Part shown: positions 48,059 to 57,795 of the stretch, piece by piece | How positions within the stretch are numbered: the first letter of the stretch is position 1 | How the letters are laid out: each line of letters opens with the position of its first letter | NCBI GenBank assembly: GCA_963761035.1 | Contig: CAVXFH010000002.1 | Span: forward strand, 930,001 to 994,000 | Length of the DNA: 64,000 nt | Direction: 5' to 3' | Source of the DNA: JARRQJ01 sp963761035 | GTDB lineage: Bacteria > Pseudomonadota > Gammaproteobacteria > DRLM01 | Notes under the pieces: model-generated | What the model was told of the DNA's origin: nothing | The model's database searches: none | What the model saw: the letters and a program-made list of their open reading frames with translations, nothing else | Made by a program: the position numbers and the translations under genes

Positions 48059-50821
48059 ATGCGTAGCATAAGTAGAGGTTTGGGTGCTGTATTTTTCAGC
48101 GTCCTTATACTGCCCTTGGCCGTGATTTCCCCCGCAAAGGCGGCAACGCTCCAGTCGCTCGCCATCACCCCGTCCCTCCCCAGGATATTTGTCGACCAGT
48201 TCCAAGGCTTCACCGTCACCGGGACCTTTAGCGATGGCCCCCCGCAAGTGCTGGGCGGATCTCTCACCACCATCACCGCGGGCGCTGCCCACACCTGTGC
48301 GCTGCTCGCCGGCGGCCAGGCGCAATGCTGGGGGGATAACAGTCTCGGCCAGCTGGGCGACGCCTCAACGGACCTATTCAGCAACATCCCCGCGGCGGTC
48401 TTCGGCATCACCACCGCCACGGCGATCGCGGCGGGCGGCTCTCACAGCTGCGCGCTGCTTACCGGCGGCACGGTGCAATGCTGGGGGGATAACAGCAACG
48501 GCCAGCTGGGCAACAGCTCTACGGGCGGCTTCAGCAACAGCCCCGTGCCGGTCACCGGCATCAGCACCGCCACGGCGATCGCGGCGGGCGGCTCTCACAG
48601 CTGCGCGCTGCTTACCGGCGGCACGGTGCAATGCTGGGGGGATAACAGCAACGGCCAGCTGGGCAACAGCTCTACGGGCGGCTTCAGCAACAGCCCCGTG
48701 CCGGTCACCGGCATCAGCACCGCCACGGCGATCGCGACAGGCGACGCTCACACCTGTGCGCTGCTTACCGGCGGCACGGTGCAATGCTGGGGGGATAACA
48801 GCAACGGCCAGCTGGGCGATGGCACGACCACGAACTCAAGTACCCCGGTGACGGTTACCATCCCCCCCAACACCATCGCGGTCACGGCAATTGCCGTGGG
48901 AGGCCACCACAGTTGCATGCTGCTTAACGGCGTCATCCAAAGCAGCGGTCAGGTATCCAACGGTCAGGCATGGTGTTGGGGGCTAAATAGCGGTGGCCAG
49001 CTGGGCGATGGCACAAACACCGATTCCCCTATCCCGGTGAAGGCGACCGGTACACCTTCCACTGCAATCACGGCGGGGGGCGCGCACAATTGCGTAATAC
49101 TCGCTACCCCCGTCAATCTGCCCCCACAGAATGTGCAATGCTGGGGGAGTGACAGCAGCGGCCAGCTGGGCGACGGTATTCTACCGCTCACCGACCGGAA
49201 TAAACGCCTAACCTACGCGAGCGGCATTCCCGACGCGACTGCGATCGCGGCGGGCGGCTCGCACAGCTGCGCGCGGCTTCCCGGCGGCACGGCGCAGTGC
49301 TGGGGGGCTGACGGCAGCGGTCAGTTAGGCGACGGCTCGGCCACCGACTCCCCCATCCCTGTCCCAGTAACTGGCCCGGTTTGGAGCAGCATCAACCCCC
49401 CGGACGTGGAAGTGGCAACGATAAGCGCCGGCGGCCTGGCCTCCGGCCTCGCCGCCGGGCAGGCAACCATAACGGTCTCCATGAGCGGTATTAGTGGCAT
49501 CGAAGGCAATACAACACTGTTCGTCGATCCGGCGCCAACCTACACCATCGGCGGCACAATCTCCGGGCTGACGGGTACGGTGGTGCTTAACAATAACGGC
49601 AATGATCCCCTGACACTTTCCGCCGACACAATACCCGCCGACGGCTCATACGCCTTTCCCACCGCCCTGATTAGCACTACCCCCTATAATGTTGTGGTGA
49701 CCACGCTGCCTAAAGGCCAGATATGCAAAGTGACCAATGGCAACGGCATCGTCAGCGGTTCCAATATCACCGGCAGCGTCGTCCCCGGGTCCAATGTCAC
49801 GAATGCCAACGTGATCTGCGCGACCATTCCGGCGGGCTCTTACGCCATCGGCTTCGCGGTCATCGGGCTCAAGGGTACGCTGGTGCTCACCAACAACGGC
49901 GCCGATGATACGACAGTGCACGCCGACGGCGGCTATACGTTTTTTACGCCCATTGCCAGCGGTAAGCCTTATGGCGTCGCGGTGAAGACCCAGCCTGCCG
50001 GACAAGTCTGTGCGCTGGCGCTAAGCGGCGGGATCGTCGGCACCGCCAATATCACTAACGTGTTGGTAACTTGCAAGGATATCCCGGCGGGCAAATACAC
50101 CATCGGCGGTACGATTACGGGCTTGACGGGTACGGTCACGCTCAAGAATAACGGCAGCGATGCCGTGTCACTGTCAGCGACCGATGCCTTCACTTTTCCC
50201 ACCAGCCTTGCCAACTCCAGCCAGTCCAACAACTTTCTCGGCTATACTGTCTCGGTCGCCATACAGCCTGCCGGACAAACCTGCACGGTTGCGAACGGCA
50301 CCGGCAAAATCGCCGGCGCCAATATCACCAGCGTGACGGTATCGTGCATACCGGGCCCCTATGCTATCGGAGGCGCAATCTCCGGACTGACTGGCACGGT
50401 ACTGCTGAAAAACAACAATGATACCCTGTCGCTTACGGCGAACGGCGTCTTCGCGTTTATCGCCAAACTCCCCAGCGGTGCCGCTTATGACGTCTCCGTG
50501 ATCACGCAGCCGACCGGGGAAACTTGCGATGTAACAAACGGTACCGGCACCGTCGACAGCGACATCATCACCAACATCTCTGTAACGTGCACCGCCGATA
50601 GCAGTGGCGGAGGCGGCGGGAGTAATGGGGGTGGGGGTGGGGGTGGCGGTGGGGGCGGCGCCATCAGCCCGATCATATTGGGCTTGCTGGGACTTTTTCT
50701 GATCGTGCGCAGGATGCAATTTCGAACCGTAGTCAGTCCACGGTTTTCCGCCCAAGGGATCTCCTCAGATCGAGCGGTAAGTGCAACATCGGCTCGACTT
50801 CTCACCAAACGGCCAGGCTAA
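48059..50821 (+). CDS. Large secreted RCC1-repeat protein with poly-Gly/membrane tail
   Basis: 920 residues. Signal peptide (AVFFSVLILPLAVISPAKA), then about seven RCC1-type blades (residues 75-445) each with the core CALLTGGTVQCWGDNSNGQL and paired Cys, a short BIG2-like segment (ISAGGLASGLAAGQATITVS), and four beta-repeats opening Y.IGG.ISGLTGTV.L.NNG (near 496, 596, 680 and 768), each closed by a VTC/VIC Cys. The end is a Ser-Gly linker, a run of Gly, the helix AISPIILGLLGLFLIV and RR, resembling a GlyGly-CTERM anchor but with about 37 extra residues after it. Probably displayed on the cell surface; the ligand is unknown. Confidence 0.85.
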   Translation: MRSISRGLGAVFFSVLILPLAVISPAKAATLQSLAITPSLPRIFVDQFQGFTVTGTFSDGPPQVLGGSLTTITAGAAHTCALLAGGQAQCWGDNSLGQLGDASTDLFSNIPAAVFGITTATAIAAGGSHSCALLTGGTVQCWGDNSNGQLGNSSTGGFSNSPVPVTGISTATAIAAGGSHSCALLTGGTVQCWGDNSNGQLGNSSTGGFSNSPVPVTGISTATAIATGDAHTCALLTGGTVQCWGDNSNGQLGDGTTTNSSTPVTVTIPPNTIAVTAIAVGGHHSCMLLNGVIQSSGQVSNGQAWCWGLNSGGQLGDGTNTDSPIPVKATGTPSTAITAGGAHNCVILATPVNLPPQNVQCWGSDSSGQLGDGILPLTDRNKRLTYASGIPDATAIAAGGSHSCARLPGGTAQCWGADGSGQLGDGSATDSPIPVPVTGPVWSSINPPDVEVATISAGGLASGLAAGQATITVSMSGISGIEGNTTLFVDPAPTYTIGGTISGLTGTVVLNNNGNDPLTLSADTIPADGSYAFPTALISTTPYNVVVTTLPKGQICKVTNGNGIVSGSNITGSVVPGSNVTNANVICATIPAGSYAIGFAVIGLKGTLVLTNNGADDTTVHADGGYTFFTPIASGKPYGVAVKTQPAGQVCALALSGGIVGTANITNVLVTCKDIPAGKYTIGGTITGLTGTVTLKNNGSDAVSLSATDAFTFPTSLANSSQSNNFLGYTVSVAIQPAGQTCTVANGTGKIAGANITSVTVSCIPGPYAIGGAISGLTGTVLLKNNNDTLSLTANGVFAFIAKLPSGAAYDVSVITQPTGETCDVTNGTGTVDSDIITNISVTCTADSSGGGGGSNGGGGGGGGGGGAISPIILGLLGLFLIVRRMQFRTVVSPRFSAQGISSDRAVSATSARLLTKRPG
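48415..48733. repeat. Exact 153-bp tandem duplication in the RCC1 gene
   Basis: Two adjacent 153-base units (51 codons, one RCC1 blade) are identical as far as I can read; for example GGCTTCAGCAACAGCCCCGT occurs at 48527 and 48680. The following blade keeps the last 70 bases. Recent in-frame duplication is indicated. Confidence 0.85.
50627..50658 (+). repeat. G-run tract encoding the poly-Gly linker
   Basis: Three (GGGGGT) units followed by GGCGGT and GGGGGC give four runs of five G within 32 bases. The tract could form a G-quadruplex and is prone to slippage, which would change the frame ahead of the membrane anchor. Confidence 0.6.
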
Positions 50822-50977
50822 GCGCAAGCTTAGCAGTGTGCGGTTGCAAAATGTCCGGAGCAGAGAGTCTTTATTGCTACTATTAGAAAGTATTGCTCGC
50901 TAACTCAGGCTTAAGTTCGAAAACATAACCGGGCGCCCAAGCCCAGGTCGGATTAAGGGTCCGAAAGAAAACCTTTC

Positions 50978-51853
50978 ATGTCATATGCCCGTATCATTGC
51001 CATGACGGCGCTGGCCATGACGGCATTCGCCGGCAATTCGCTGCTGTGCCGGCTCGCCCTCAAACACACCGGCACCGATGCGGCCAGCTTCACCACTATC
51101 CGCTTGATCTCAGGCGCGCTGATGCTGTGGCTGGTGGTGCGCTTGGGCCGCCGCACCCACGGCGGCCGGGGCAACTGGCCGTCGGCCTTGGCCTTGTTCG
51201 TTTATGCCGCCGGCTTTTCCTTCGCCTATGTGAGCCTGCCCGCGGCGACCGGCGCATTGCTGCTGTTCGGCGCCGTCCAGGCCACCATGATCGGCCAAGG
51301 CATCCGCGAGGGAGAACGCCTGCGGAAGCCGCAGATCGCCGGTCTTATCTTCGCACTGAGTGGACTGGTCGGCCTGTTGCTGCCGGGTCTCTCTGCACCG
51401 CCGCTGGCCGGGACGCTATTGATGTTGCTCGCCGGCATGGCATGGGGCGTCTATTCCCTGCGCGGTAAAGGCGCGGGCGACCCCACCCGGGTCACGGCGG
51501 GGAATTTCCTGCGCGCCGTTCCCATCGCGGCGGCACTGAGCCTTGTAATGTTCAACGACGCCTCTCTGGATACTGCGGGATTCTGGTATGCGGTGGCGTC
51601 GGGTACGCTGGCCTCGGGAATCGGCTACGCCATCTGGTACACGGCCTTACCCGCGTTGAAGGCCACCCGGGCCGCAACCGTACAACTCAGCGTGCCGGTC
51701 ATCGCCGCCGCGGGCGGCATTCTGTTCCTCGGCGAACCCATCACCCTGCGCCTGACCCTGGCCTCCGCGGCGATACTCGGCGGAATCGCGCTGGTAATTC
51801 TGGAGAGGCAACATAGTAATGGCGCCCAACAATCCGCTCCTGCGGACCGTTAA
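50978..51853 (+). CDS. EamA/DMT-family transporter
   Basis: 291 residues with ten predicted membrane helices in two EamA halves. The first half opens IIAMTALAMTAFAGNSLLCRL and the second MLLAGMAWGVYSLRGKGA, and the late LSVPVIAAAGGILFLGEPIT is the family motif. Members export amino acids or other metabolites; the substrate cannot be read from sequence. It appears monocistronic. Confidence 0.9.
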   Translation: MSYARIIAMTALAMTAFAGNSLLCRLALKHTGTDAASFTTIRLISGALMLWLVVRLGRRTHGGRGNWPSALALFVYAAGFSFAYVSLPAATGALLLFGAVQATMIGQGIREGERLRKPQIAGLIFALSGLVGLLLPGLSAPPLAGTLLMLLAGMAWGVYSLRGKGAGDPTRVTAGNFLRAVPIAAALSLVMFNDASLDTAGFWYAVASGTLASGIGYAIWYTALPALKATRAATVQLSVPVIAAAGGILFLGEPITLRLTLASAAILGGIALVILERQHSNGAQQSAPADR

Positions 51854-52123
51854 TAAGCGAGCGGCAGCGAAATACCTCGTCGCACGCAGATCCTGGGCGG
51901 AGCACAAATACGCACGATGAGGTATCTAAACCGTTAAATATATCCGCGCCATATGCACTCCTTGTGGGTTAGGCTTGATGGTGGCGTAGAGCTATATTAG
52001 CAAGAACTGTGATCTGACCCTAGTTGTTGCGCAATTTCATGCTCCAAGGGCATCGTTGCCATTTCATGCGGAAAATGACTAGCGCGGAAACACGCAACGC
52101 ATTCCGCGAATGAAATGTCTATA

Positions 52124-54040
52124 TTAAAACCCGAACATATGATCGAAGCTGAACGCCCCCTCCCGATTGATCAGACCGTGATAGCCGAACAAGCGGCAGG
52201 TCACGTCGCGGATCATCACGTAGGCGCCGTTACCGGCAGCTGACCGGGTCTTGGCGTCGAACATCTCGCTGTAGCGCCATAGCAGCGAACCGCTGCACGG
52301 GATGGCCGCCGCGAACTTGGCGATCTCGACGCCCTCCTTGTTGCACAGGATCAGGTCGGTGGTGGAATGGGGATGCCACGGCCCCGAGGCGGGATAGATC
52401 AACTGGCACATCGAATCCCACGGCGCGTCGCCGAGGCGCAGGAACAGCCGCGTGCTCAGGCCGGGCGGCGGACCGGCGTAGGATTGCGGCTCGCTCTTGT
52501 ACACCACCGGAATGTTGAAGATGTGGGCGCCGAAGCTGGTCTCGGCGATGTGGCCGTTGTCCAAGGATTGATAACGGAACAGGCCGTGCAGCCAACCGTC
52601 GAGTTTGTCGCCCGCCGCGAGATCGTAAGCCAGTTCCACATGGCCGTAGCCGCTGGGCAGGGTCTGCTTGGTCTTGGCGAGAAAGGCGTTGATGTCCAGC
52701 AGGCGCATTTCGCTGCGCGGCATGCGGCCGAAGGCATGGCGCGCCACCTCCGCGCCCTTGGCGTCGTAGATCACCGCCGCCAGCGCCAGTTCCTGTTGGC
52801 AGGTGGCCATGGGCGTGGGCAATAACTCGGTGCGAAATTGTTGGATGGGCAAGATCGGCGCGGGCAGGATATAGCCCTTGCCCAGCAAGGCCGCGACTTT
52901 GGGATATTGGGTATCGTAGCTGAGGTCGCTGCGCTCCACGTTGACGTGGGCGATGCGGCTGCGGCCCTGGTGTTTGAAGATCTCATAGCGGGGACGGACG
53001 AAATATTTACCGGCGCAGACCTCCAGTTGTTCGGGCCAGCGTACCTCGGGCAGCAGATCCGCCACCTCCAGACCATAGGTGCCGAAGGCGGATATTTCTT
53101 TTTGCAGATAACGGGTATCGTTGTCCGCGCCCATCTTGCGCAGGCCGACGCTGCCGGCGGGGATGGGGATGGGCAGGCTGTTTTCGATCCACATCACGAC
53201 TTTTTCATCTGCTTGGGGCGCCGGCAGGCCGCCGTAAAATTCCGAGGGCCAGGAGTTGGCGTCATGGGTGCAGGACAGGACCTGAGGATCGTCGCCGTAG
53301 GTATCCAGGGCATACTTCACTACGTCGTGGCCGGCGACGTGGGTGACGTGCATGAACAAACTCCCGGCGAATTCGTCCAGGTCGAAACGTGTGCGCAGCT
53401 CGGCGCTGTCGATGACGATGCTCGCCACGCCGGCGGGCAGGTCCTGCGACCATTGCGCCAGTACCCGGCCGTCGTGATCGAACAGACACAACCACAAGCC
53501 TGTGTCCTTGGCGCCGTAGCCGTGCCAGTAATTGCTGGTGATCAAACGGGTGTGCTGGCCGGCCCGGTCGCGAAACAGGGCGAAATTGGTGGCGAAGTTG
53601 AGGGGGTCGAGATAACGCCGGGGGTTGGTGAGCATCTTATCCGGCAGGCGCATGGTATCCAGGGTCACCGTCTTGAGGTCGGCCGGGATGAGATGCTGGA
53701 TCTGCTGTACCGCGCGCTGGGCATCGAAGGCTATCACGAACAGCGCATTGGCCTGGCAGCGCGGCAAACTTGTTATGGGCTGAGCCGCGTGGCCGAACAG
53801 GTTGCGGCCCGCGTCTTCGACGCGCTGCACGAATACCGCTTTGATATTCACGCCGGCGAGGCTATAGATATTAGCAAAGGCCTCGGCATGGCCCAGCGGA
53901 TCATAGACCGCCACCGTACCGGCGGCGCGCAGGGCGGCGATCAAGGTGCGCGCCGCGTCAACCGTCTTGGGATGGGTCAGCGCCTTGAACAGCGCGTTGC
54001 CCCCGGTCACGTTACTGAAAGTTGAGATGTTAATAGACAT
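52124..54040 (-). CDS. Unrecognised 638-residue protein
   Basis: I do not recognise this gene. The product has no signal peptide and no membrane segment. The N-terminal 100 residues look like a Rossmann-type domain (VAVYDPLGHAEAFANIYSLA, then ALFVIAFDAQRAVQQIQHL), and the remainder is mixed beta-rich with many aromatic residues (WHGYGAKDTGLWLCLFDHDG, SCTHDANSWPSEFYGGLP). The codon usage matches its neighbours. It is divergent from the ELM1-family gene across about 255 bases and sits at the edge of the surface-glycan locus, which is the only hint of role. Confidence 0.75.
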   Translation of the reverse strand: MSINISTFSNVTGGNALFKALTHPKTVDAARTLIAALRAAGTVAVYDPLGHAEAFANIYSLAGVNIKAVFVQRVEDAGRNLFGHAAQPITSLPRCQANALFVIAFDAQRAVQQIQHLIPADLKTVTLDTMRLPDKMLTNPRRYLDPLNFATNFALFRDRAGQHTRLITSNYWHGYGAKDTGLWLCLFDHDGRVLAQWSQDLPAGVASIVIDSAELRTRFDLDEFAGSLFMHVTHVAGHDVVKYALDTYGDDPQVLSCTHDANSWPSEFYGGLPAPQADEKVVMWIENSLPIPIPAGSVGLRKMGADNDTRYLQKEISAFGTYGLEVADLLPEVRWPEQLEVCAGKYFVRPRYEIFKHQGRSRIAHVNVERSDLSYDTQYPKVAALLGKGYILPAPILPIQQFRTELLPTPMATCQQELALAAVIYDAKGAEVARHAFGRMPRSEMRLLDINAFLAKTKQTLPSGYGHVELAYDLAAGDKLDGWLHGLFRYQSLDNGHIAETSFGAHIFNIPVVYKSEPQSYAGPPPGLSTRLFLRLGDAPWDSMCQLIYPASGPWHPHSTTDLILCNKEGVEIAKFAAAIPCSGSLLWRYSEMFDAKTRSAAGNGAYVMIRDVTCRLFGYHGLINREGAFSFDHMFGF

Positions 54041-54297
54041 GGTTAACGTACCCTTGGAGAATTCCCGATGGCATTATCCGTCACACGGGACTTCCGCGAA
54101 TTATGCCATCTTGACTAGGACTTTACGACCGATCCTTGACAAGCTGCCGCCCTGCCGCGACGTCGATGTATCGTGCCGTTCTTTACCCAACTGTACATCC
54201 GCATACACCTTTAATGAGCGCGCGCGGTTAAGGCGCTTGGTATGATACCCGCCGCTTTCGTCCCGCAGACCGGCTGCATGTATGGATTTGCAACAGG

Positions 54298-55281
54298 ATG
54301 ACCGACCGCTCGAACATGTATGACATGACCACCGCCAGCTGCTGGGTGATGACAGACGCCAAGCCCGGCATGGAAAACCAGTGCCTGGGGCTGGCCGAGG
54401 CCCTGGGTTTACACGCCGCGCGCAAACATGTGTTTCCGCGGCCGCCGTGGAAATACTTGCCGCCGTATCTGTGGTGGACAGCGTTACAAGCCTACACTTC
54501 GGACAGCGACTCTCTCGTCCCGCCCTGGCCGGATATCTTGATCGCGACGGGCCGAGCGACAGTGGCCGCCTCCATCGCCATCCGCCGCGCCAGCCGGGGC
54601 CGTACCTTCACGGTTCAGATTCAAAATCCCGGGGTACCGTTCCGTCACTTCGATCTGGTCATCCCGCCGCGCCACGATAACTGCGCCGGCCCCAATGTCT
54701 TCCCGACCCGCGGCGCCTTGCACCGCGTAACAGCGCAACGCCTGGCCGAAGCAGCCTCGCGTTTTGCACCCATGCTGGCGCATTTGCCACGCCCCATCGT
54801 GGCGGTATTGATAGGCGGTTCCAATAAGATCTATCGCGTGACCCCGCGGATTCTCCATGACCTGGCGGATAAGCTGGCCGCCATGAGCCGCGCGACCGGC
54901 GCCGGGCTTGCCGTCACGCTGTCGCGCCGCAGCGGCGCCGAGGCCGAGGCGATATTGCGCGAGCAGTTGGCCGGCATCCCCGCGGTGATCTGGAACGGCA
55001 GCGGCGACAATCCCTATTTCGCTTACCTGGGCCTGGCGGACTACATCGTGGTCACCGCGGATTCGGTATCCATGGTGTCCGAGGCCTGCTCCACCGGCAA
55101 GCCGGTCTATGTGGTGGATCTTGAGGGCGGCTCCGAAAAATTTCGCCGTTTTCATGAGGGGCTGCGTGCCGAGGGCATCACCCGGGAATTTTCCGGGATA
55201 GTGGAAAACTGGAACTACGCGCCGCTAAACGACACGGAACGCGCCGCGGCGGAGGTAAGCCGCCTTATGGCGCAGCGCTGA
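54298..55281 (+). CDS. ELM1-family putative glycosyltransferase
   Basis: 327 residues of the bacterial 'mitochondrial fission ELM1' family, which has a GT-B-like fold. The opening CWVMTDAKPGMENQCLGLAEALG, the strand IVAVLIGGSNKIYRVT and the donor-site-like YIVVTADSVSMVSEACSTGKPVYVVDLEG (core TADSVSMVSEA) are typical. Such genes are common in lipopolysaccharide clusters, but the reaction is not established. A related partial gene lies at the right edge (63442 onward). Confidence 0.85.
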   Translation: MTDRSNMYDMTTASCWVMTDAKPGMENQCLGLAEALGLHAARKHVFPRPPWKYLPPYLWWTALQAYTSDSDSLVPPWPDILIATGRATVAASIAIRRASRGRTFTVQIQNPGVPFRHFDLVIPPRHDNCAGPNVFPTRGALHRVTAQRLAEAASRFAPMLAHLPRPIVAVLIGGSNKIYRVTPRILHDLADKLAAMSRATGAGLAVTLSRRSGAEAEAILREQLAGIPAVIWNGSGDNPYFAYLGLADYIVVTADSVSMVSEACSTGKPVYVVDLEGGSEKFRRFHEGLRAEGITREFSGIVENWNYAPLNDTERAAAEVSRLMAQR

Positions 55282-55397
55282 AACGCCGTCTTATACCCGT
55301 GTTTTGTTTATGACGGTTTGCTATAGTTTGCGCTTTGAAATTTCACTCAGCCGGCAACCGCCGCGCCAGCGCAATACTTCACCTTGGAGGGCATAAC

Positions 55398-56021
55398 ATG
55401 TCGTTCCTCAATCTGGAAAAATTCAGGACCACCCCGCTGACCCGCGATCCTTTCGATTTCATCATCGTGCCGGGCTTTCTGCGTCAGGAGGCGCGCGCGG
55501 CGCTGAACGCCGACTTCCCTGACATCACCAAACCCGGCAGCTACCCGGTGAGCGAGGTCCGGTATGGCGCGGCGTTCCAAGCCTTGCTCGACGAAATTCA
55601 AGGCCCCGAATTCACGTCCGTCGTCGCGGAGAAGTTCGGGGTCGATTTGACCGGGCGCCCGACCATGGTCACGGTGCGCGGCCGCTGCCAGCAAAAGGAC
55701 GGCCGTATCCATACCGACACCGAAACCAAGATCATCACCCTGCTGATCTATATGAATCAGGGCTGGGAAAACGAAGGCGGCCGGCTGCGCGTGTTGCGCA
55801 GCGCCGACGATTTGAACGACATGATCGCCGAGGTACCGCCCGAATGGGGAACCGTACTGGCCTTCCGCCGCGCCGAGAATTCCTATCATGGCCACAAACC
55901 CTTCGTGGGCGAGCGCCGTTCCATTCAGTTGAATTGGGTCACGGAGGCCAGCGTGGTGGAACACGAACTGGCCCGCCACCGCATGTCGGCGCGCCTCAAG
56001 CAGTTCAATCCCTTCGCTTGA
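55398..56021 (+). CDS. 2-oxoglutarate/Fe(II)-dependent oxygenase
   Basis: 207 residues from the ATG at 55398, which has GGAGG 8 bases upstream. The iron facial triad is readable: HTDTETKIITLLIYMN (His-x-Asp) and the distal His in SYHGHKPFVGERRSIQLNW with its 2-oxoglutarate-binding Arg. The fold matches prolyl-4-hydroxylase-like enzymes. In a glycan locus it could hydroxylate a lipid, sugar or surface protein; this is inference. Confidence 0.88.
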   Translation: MSFLNLEKFRTTPLTRDPFDFIIVPGFLRQEARAALNADFPDITKPGSYPVSEVRYGAAFQALLDEIQGPEFTSVVAEKFGVDLTGRPTMVTVRGRCQQKDGRIHTDTETKIITLLIYMNQGWENEGGRLRVLRSADDLNDMIAEVPPEWGTVLAFRRAENSYHGHKPFVGERRSIQLNWVTEASVVEHELARHRMSARLKQFNPFA

Positions 56022-56124
56022 ATAAATCTTGTCTCGCCAGTCCTTGCCGCACCCTCACCGCGGGTCTGACAAGACTGGCGAAGCATGGCTATGCCGGCCG
56101 ACCTCGCACCCAACAATCCGCCGG

Positions 56125-57585
56125 TCAGTAACTGCCGGGCCGCGGCCAGATGATGGGCCGATAGTTGCGGCAATAACTGGCATACAAGGTGCGTAGCGTA
56201 TTCCCGTCCGGCGTAACGGCGGGCACGGGCGTGAGCGGCTCGCACTCAGCAAAGGCGCGTAGCAGCTCCGGGGGATAGTCGGTCGATGTGCTTACCCACA
56301 ACCCGTCACGCCCCGCTTCGCGGTCAATGGCGGGCCACATGTCGTGTTGATTGTAGCGCCGCTCCGCGCTGCCCGCCACATACACCGGCAAGCGCCGCGG
56401 CCAATAGAAGGCGATTTCGGCCGCGATCTTGTAATTGGGGGTCAGAATAAAATCGATGGGGGGAGAGAGCCGGCTCAACCGGGCAACAGGTTCCGCCCAT
56501 GCCTTGGTGTCCTTGAAGGGATCTTGTTTCCAGGTAAGTCCGATCTGATAGGGAAAATAGGCGATCATCATCGTCGCCAGGGCCAACCCAAAACCGGCGA
56601 TGAGCACACGATATTGCCGGCGCGGCAATGCGTCAATATGGCCCGCGAACAGTATCAATAGACCCATGTAGCACGGAGCCGGCCAGTTAATCTCCACCTT
56701 CGCGGCCAGGGCCTTGACAAAGAAAAACGCAAACCAACCCAGCGACAGGCCCCACAGCAGACGCTGCCCCTCGGGTAGCGGCCGACGCCATAGCACGCCG
56801 ACCGCGACCAAGGCTATCAATGGCGAAAACGCAAAAAATTGTTCCGCCAGAAATGACAACCCGCGCAACAGCGACCATTGCGTCCGCCCTATGTGCCCGG
56901 CTTCGTGGTGCAACATCACCCAATCGTGCTCGGCATTCCACCACACCACGGGACTCATGATCAGCGCCATCAACACCAGCCCGCCCCACAAATGCGGCGA
57001 TGCGAGATGGCGCCGCCAGCGCGGATTCAGCATGACCGCGATGCCTATACCCGCCGGCAACAATCCGATGCTGAGTTTGGTCAGCGCGCCTATGCCTACG
57101 GCCGCACCCAGCGCATACCAGGCGCGTGGCCGATCGAGGATCAAGGCGCGATAGGCGGCCCATAAACCGGCGGTCCAGCACAAAAACAACCAGATGTCGG
57201 TGGTCATCACCAGGCCGAGGGTGAAATATACGGGGTTGATCAAAACCAGGGCCACCGCCCACCATGCCGCGGCGCGGCTGTTCCAGACGTCGCGGGCGAA
57301 TGCATAGCTCAAAAACAGCAGGGCATCGTATGCCAGCCACGCCGGCAAACGCACCGCCCAGGCGCTGTGTCCGAACAACCGTTCCGCTAAGGCGATCAGC
57401 CACGCGACCAACGGACCTTTTGAGTAATAGCTCCAATCGAGTTGTTGCGACCACTCCCAGTACTGGGCCTCGTCAAAATGCAGTTCCACGCCCGCGGCAT
57501 GGATCAGCCATGACTTGACACCGATCAATGCCGCGGCCAATACCATGAGCATAAGCCCATCATTGCGGGAAAAGGCGGCGCCCAT
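56125..57585 (-). CDS. ArnT-like GT39 membrane glycosyltransferase
   Basis: 486 residues with roughly eleven membrane helices. The first periplasmic loop has FDEAQYWEWSQQLDWSYYSKGP, whose Asp-Glu pair is the catalytic signature of the GT39/ArnT/PMT clan, and YSKGPLVAWLIALAERLFG follows. The C-terminal soluble part has VAGSAERRYNQHDMWPAIDR. It transfers a sugar from a polyprenyl-phosphate carrier, probably to lipid A, core or a protein at the outer face of the inner membrane. Confidence 0.9.
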   Translation of the reverse strand: MGAAFSRNDGLMLMVLAAALIGVKSWLIHAAGVELHFDEAQYWEWSQQLDWSYYSKGPLVAWLIALAERLFGHSAWAVRLPAWLAYDALLFLSYAFARDVWNSRAAAWWAVALVLINPVYFTLGLVMTTDIWLFLCWTAGLWAAYRALILDRPRAWYALGAAVGIGALTKLSIGLLPAGIGIAVMLNPRWRRHLASPHLWGGLVLMALIMSPVVWWNAEHDWVMLHHEAGHIGRTQWSLLRGLSFLAEQFFAFSPLIALVAVGVLWRRPLPEGQRLLWGLSLGWFAFFFVKALAAKVEINWPAPCYMGLLILFAGHIDALPRRQYRVLIAGFGLALATMMIAYFPYQIGLTWKQDPFKDTKAWAEPVARLSRLSPPIDFILTPNYKIAAEIAFYWPRRLPVYVAGSAERRYNQHDMWPAIDREAGRDGLWVSTSTDYPPELLRAFAECEPLTPVPAVTPDGNTLRTLYASYCRNYRPIIWPRPGSY

Positions 57586-57795
57586 TAAGGGTATCGTTCC
57601 TGATGTCTCATATCACGCATTATTATGCCTTCAGGCGTCTATATTCACGGGCGATAAATCGGGGCATCTTCTGGTTTCCATAAAATTCCGAAGACGGATG
57701 CACCGCGGTAACCGATGGTTTTACGCCGCGCCGCGCAAGCGAAACCCACTGCCTTCCCTGTCGTTCACCATGATCCCGCCTTGGCCGCCGCGACC

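Noticed and set aside
48374..48784. Minus-strand repeat-containing frame
   Set aside because: It is the antisense shadow of the duplicated RCC1 blades.
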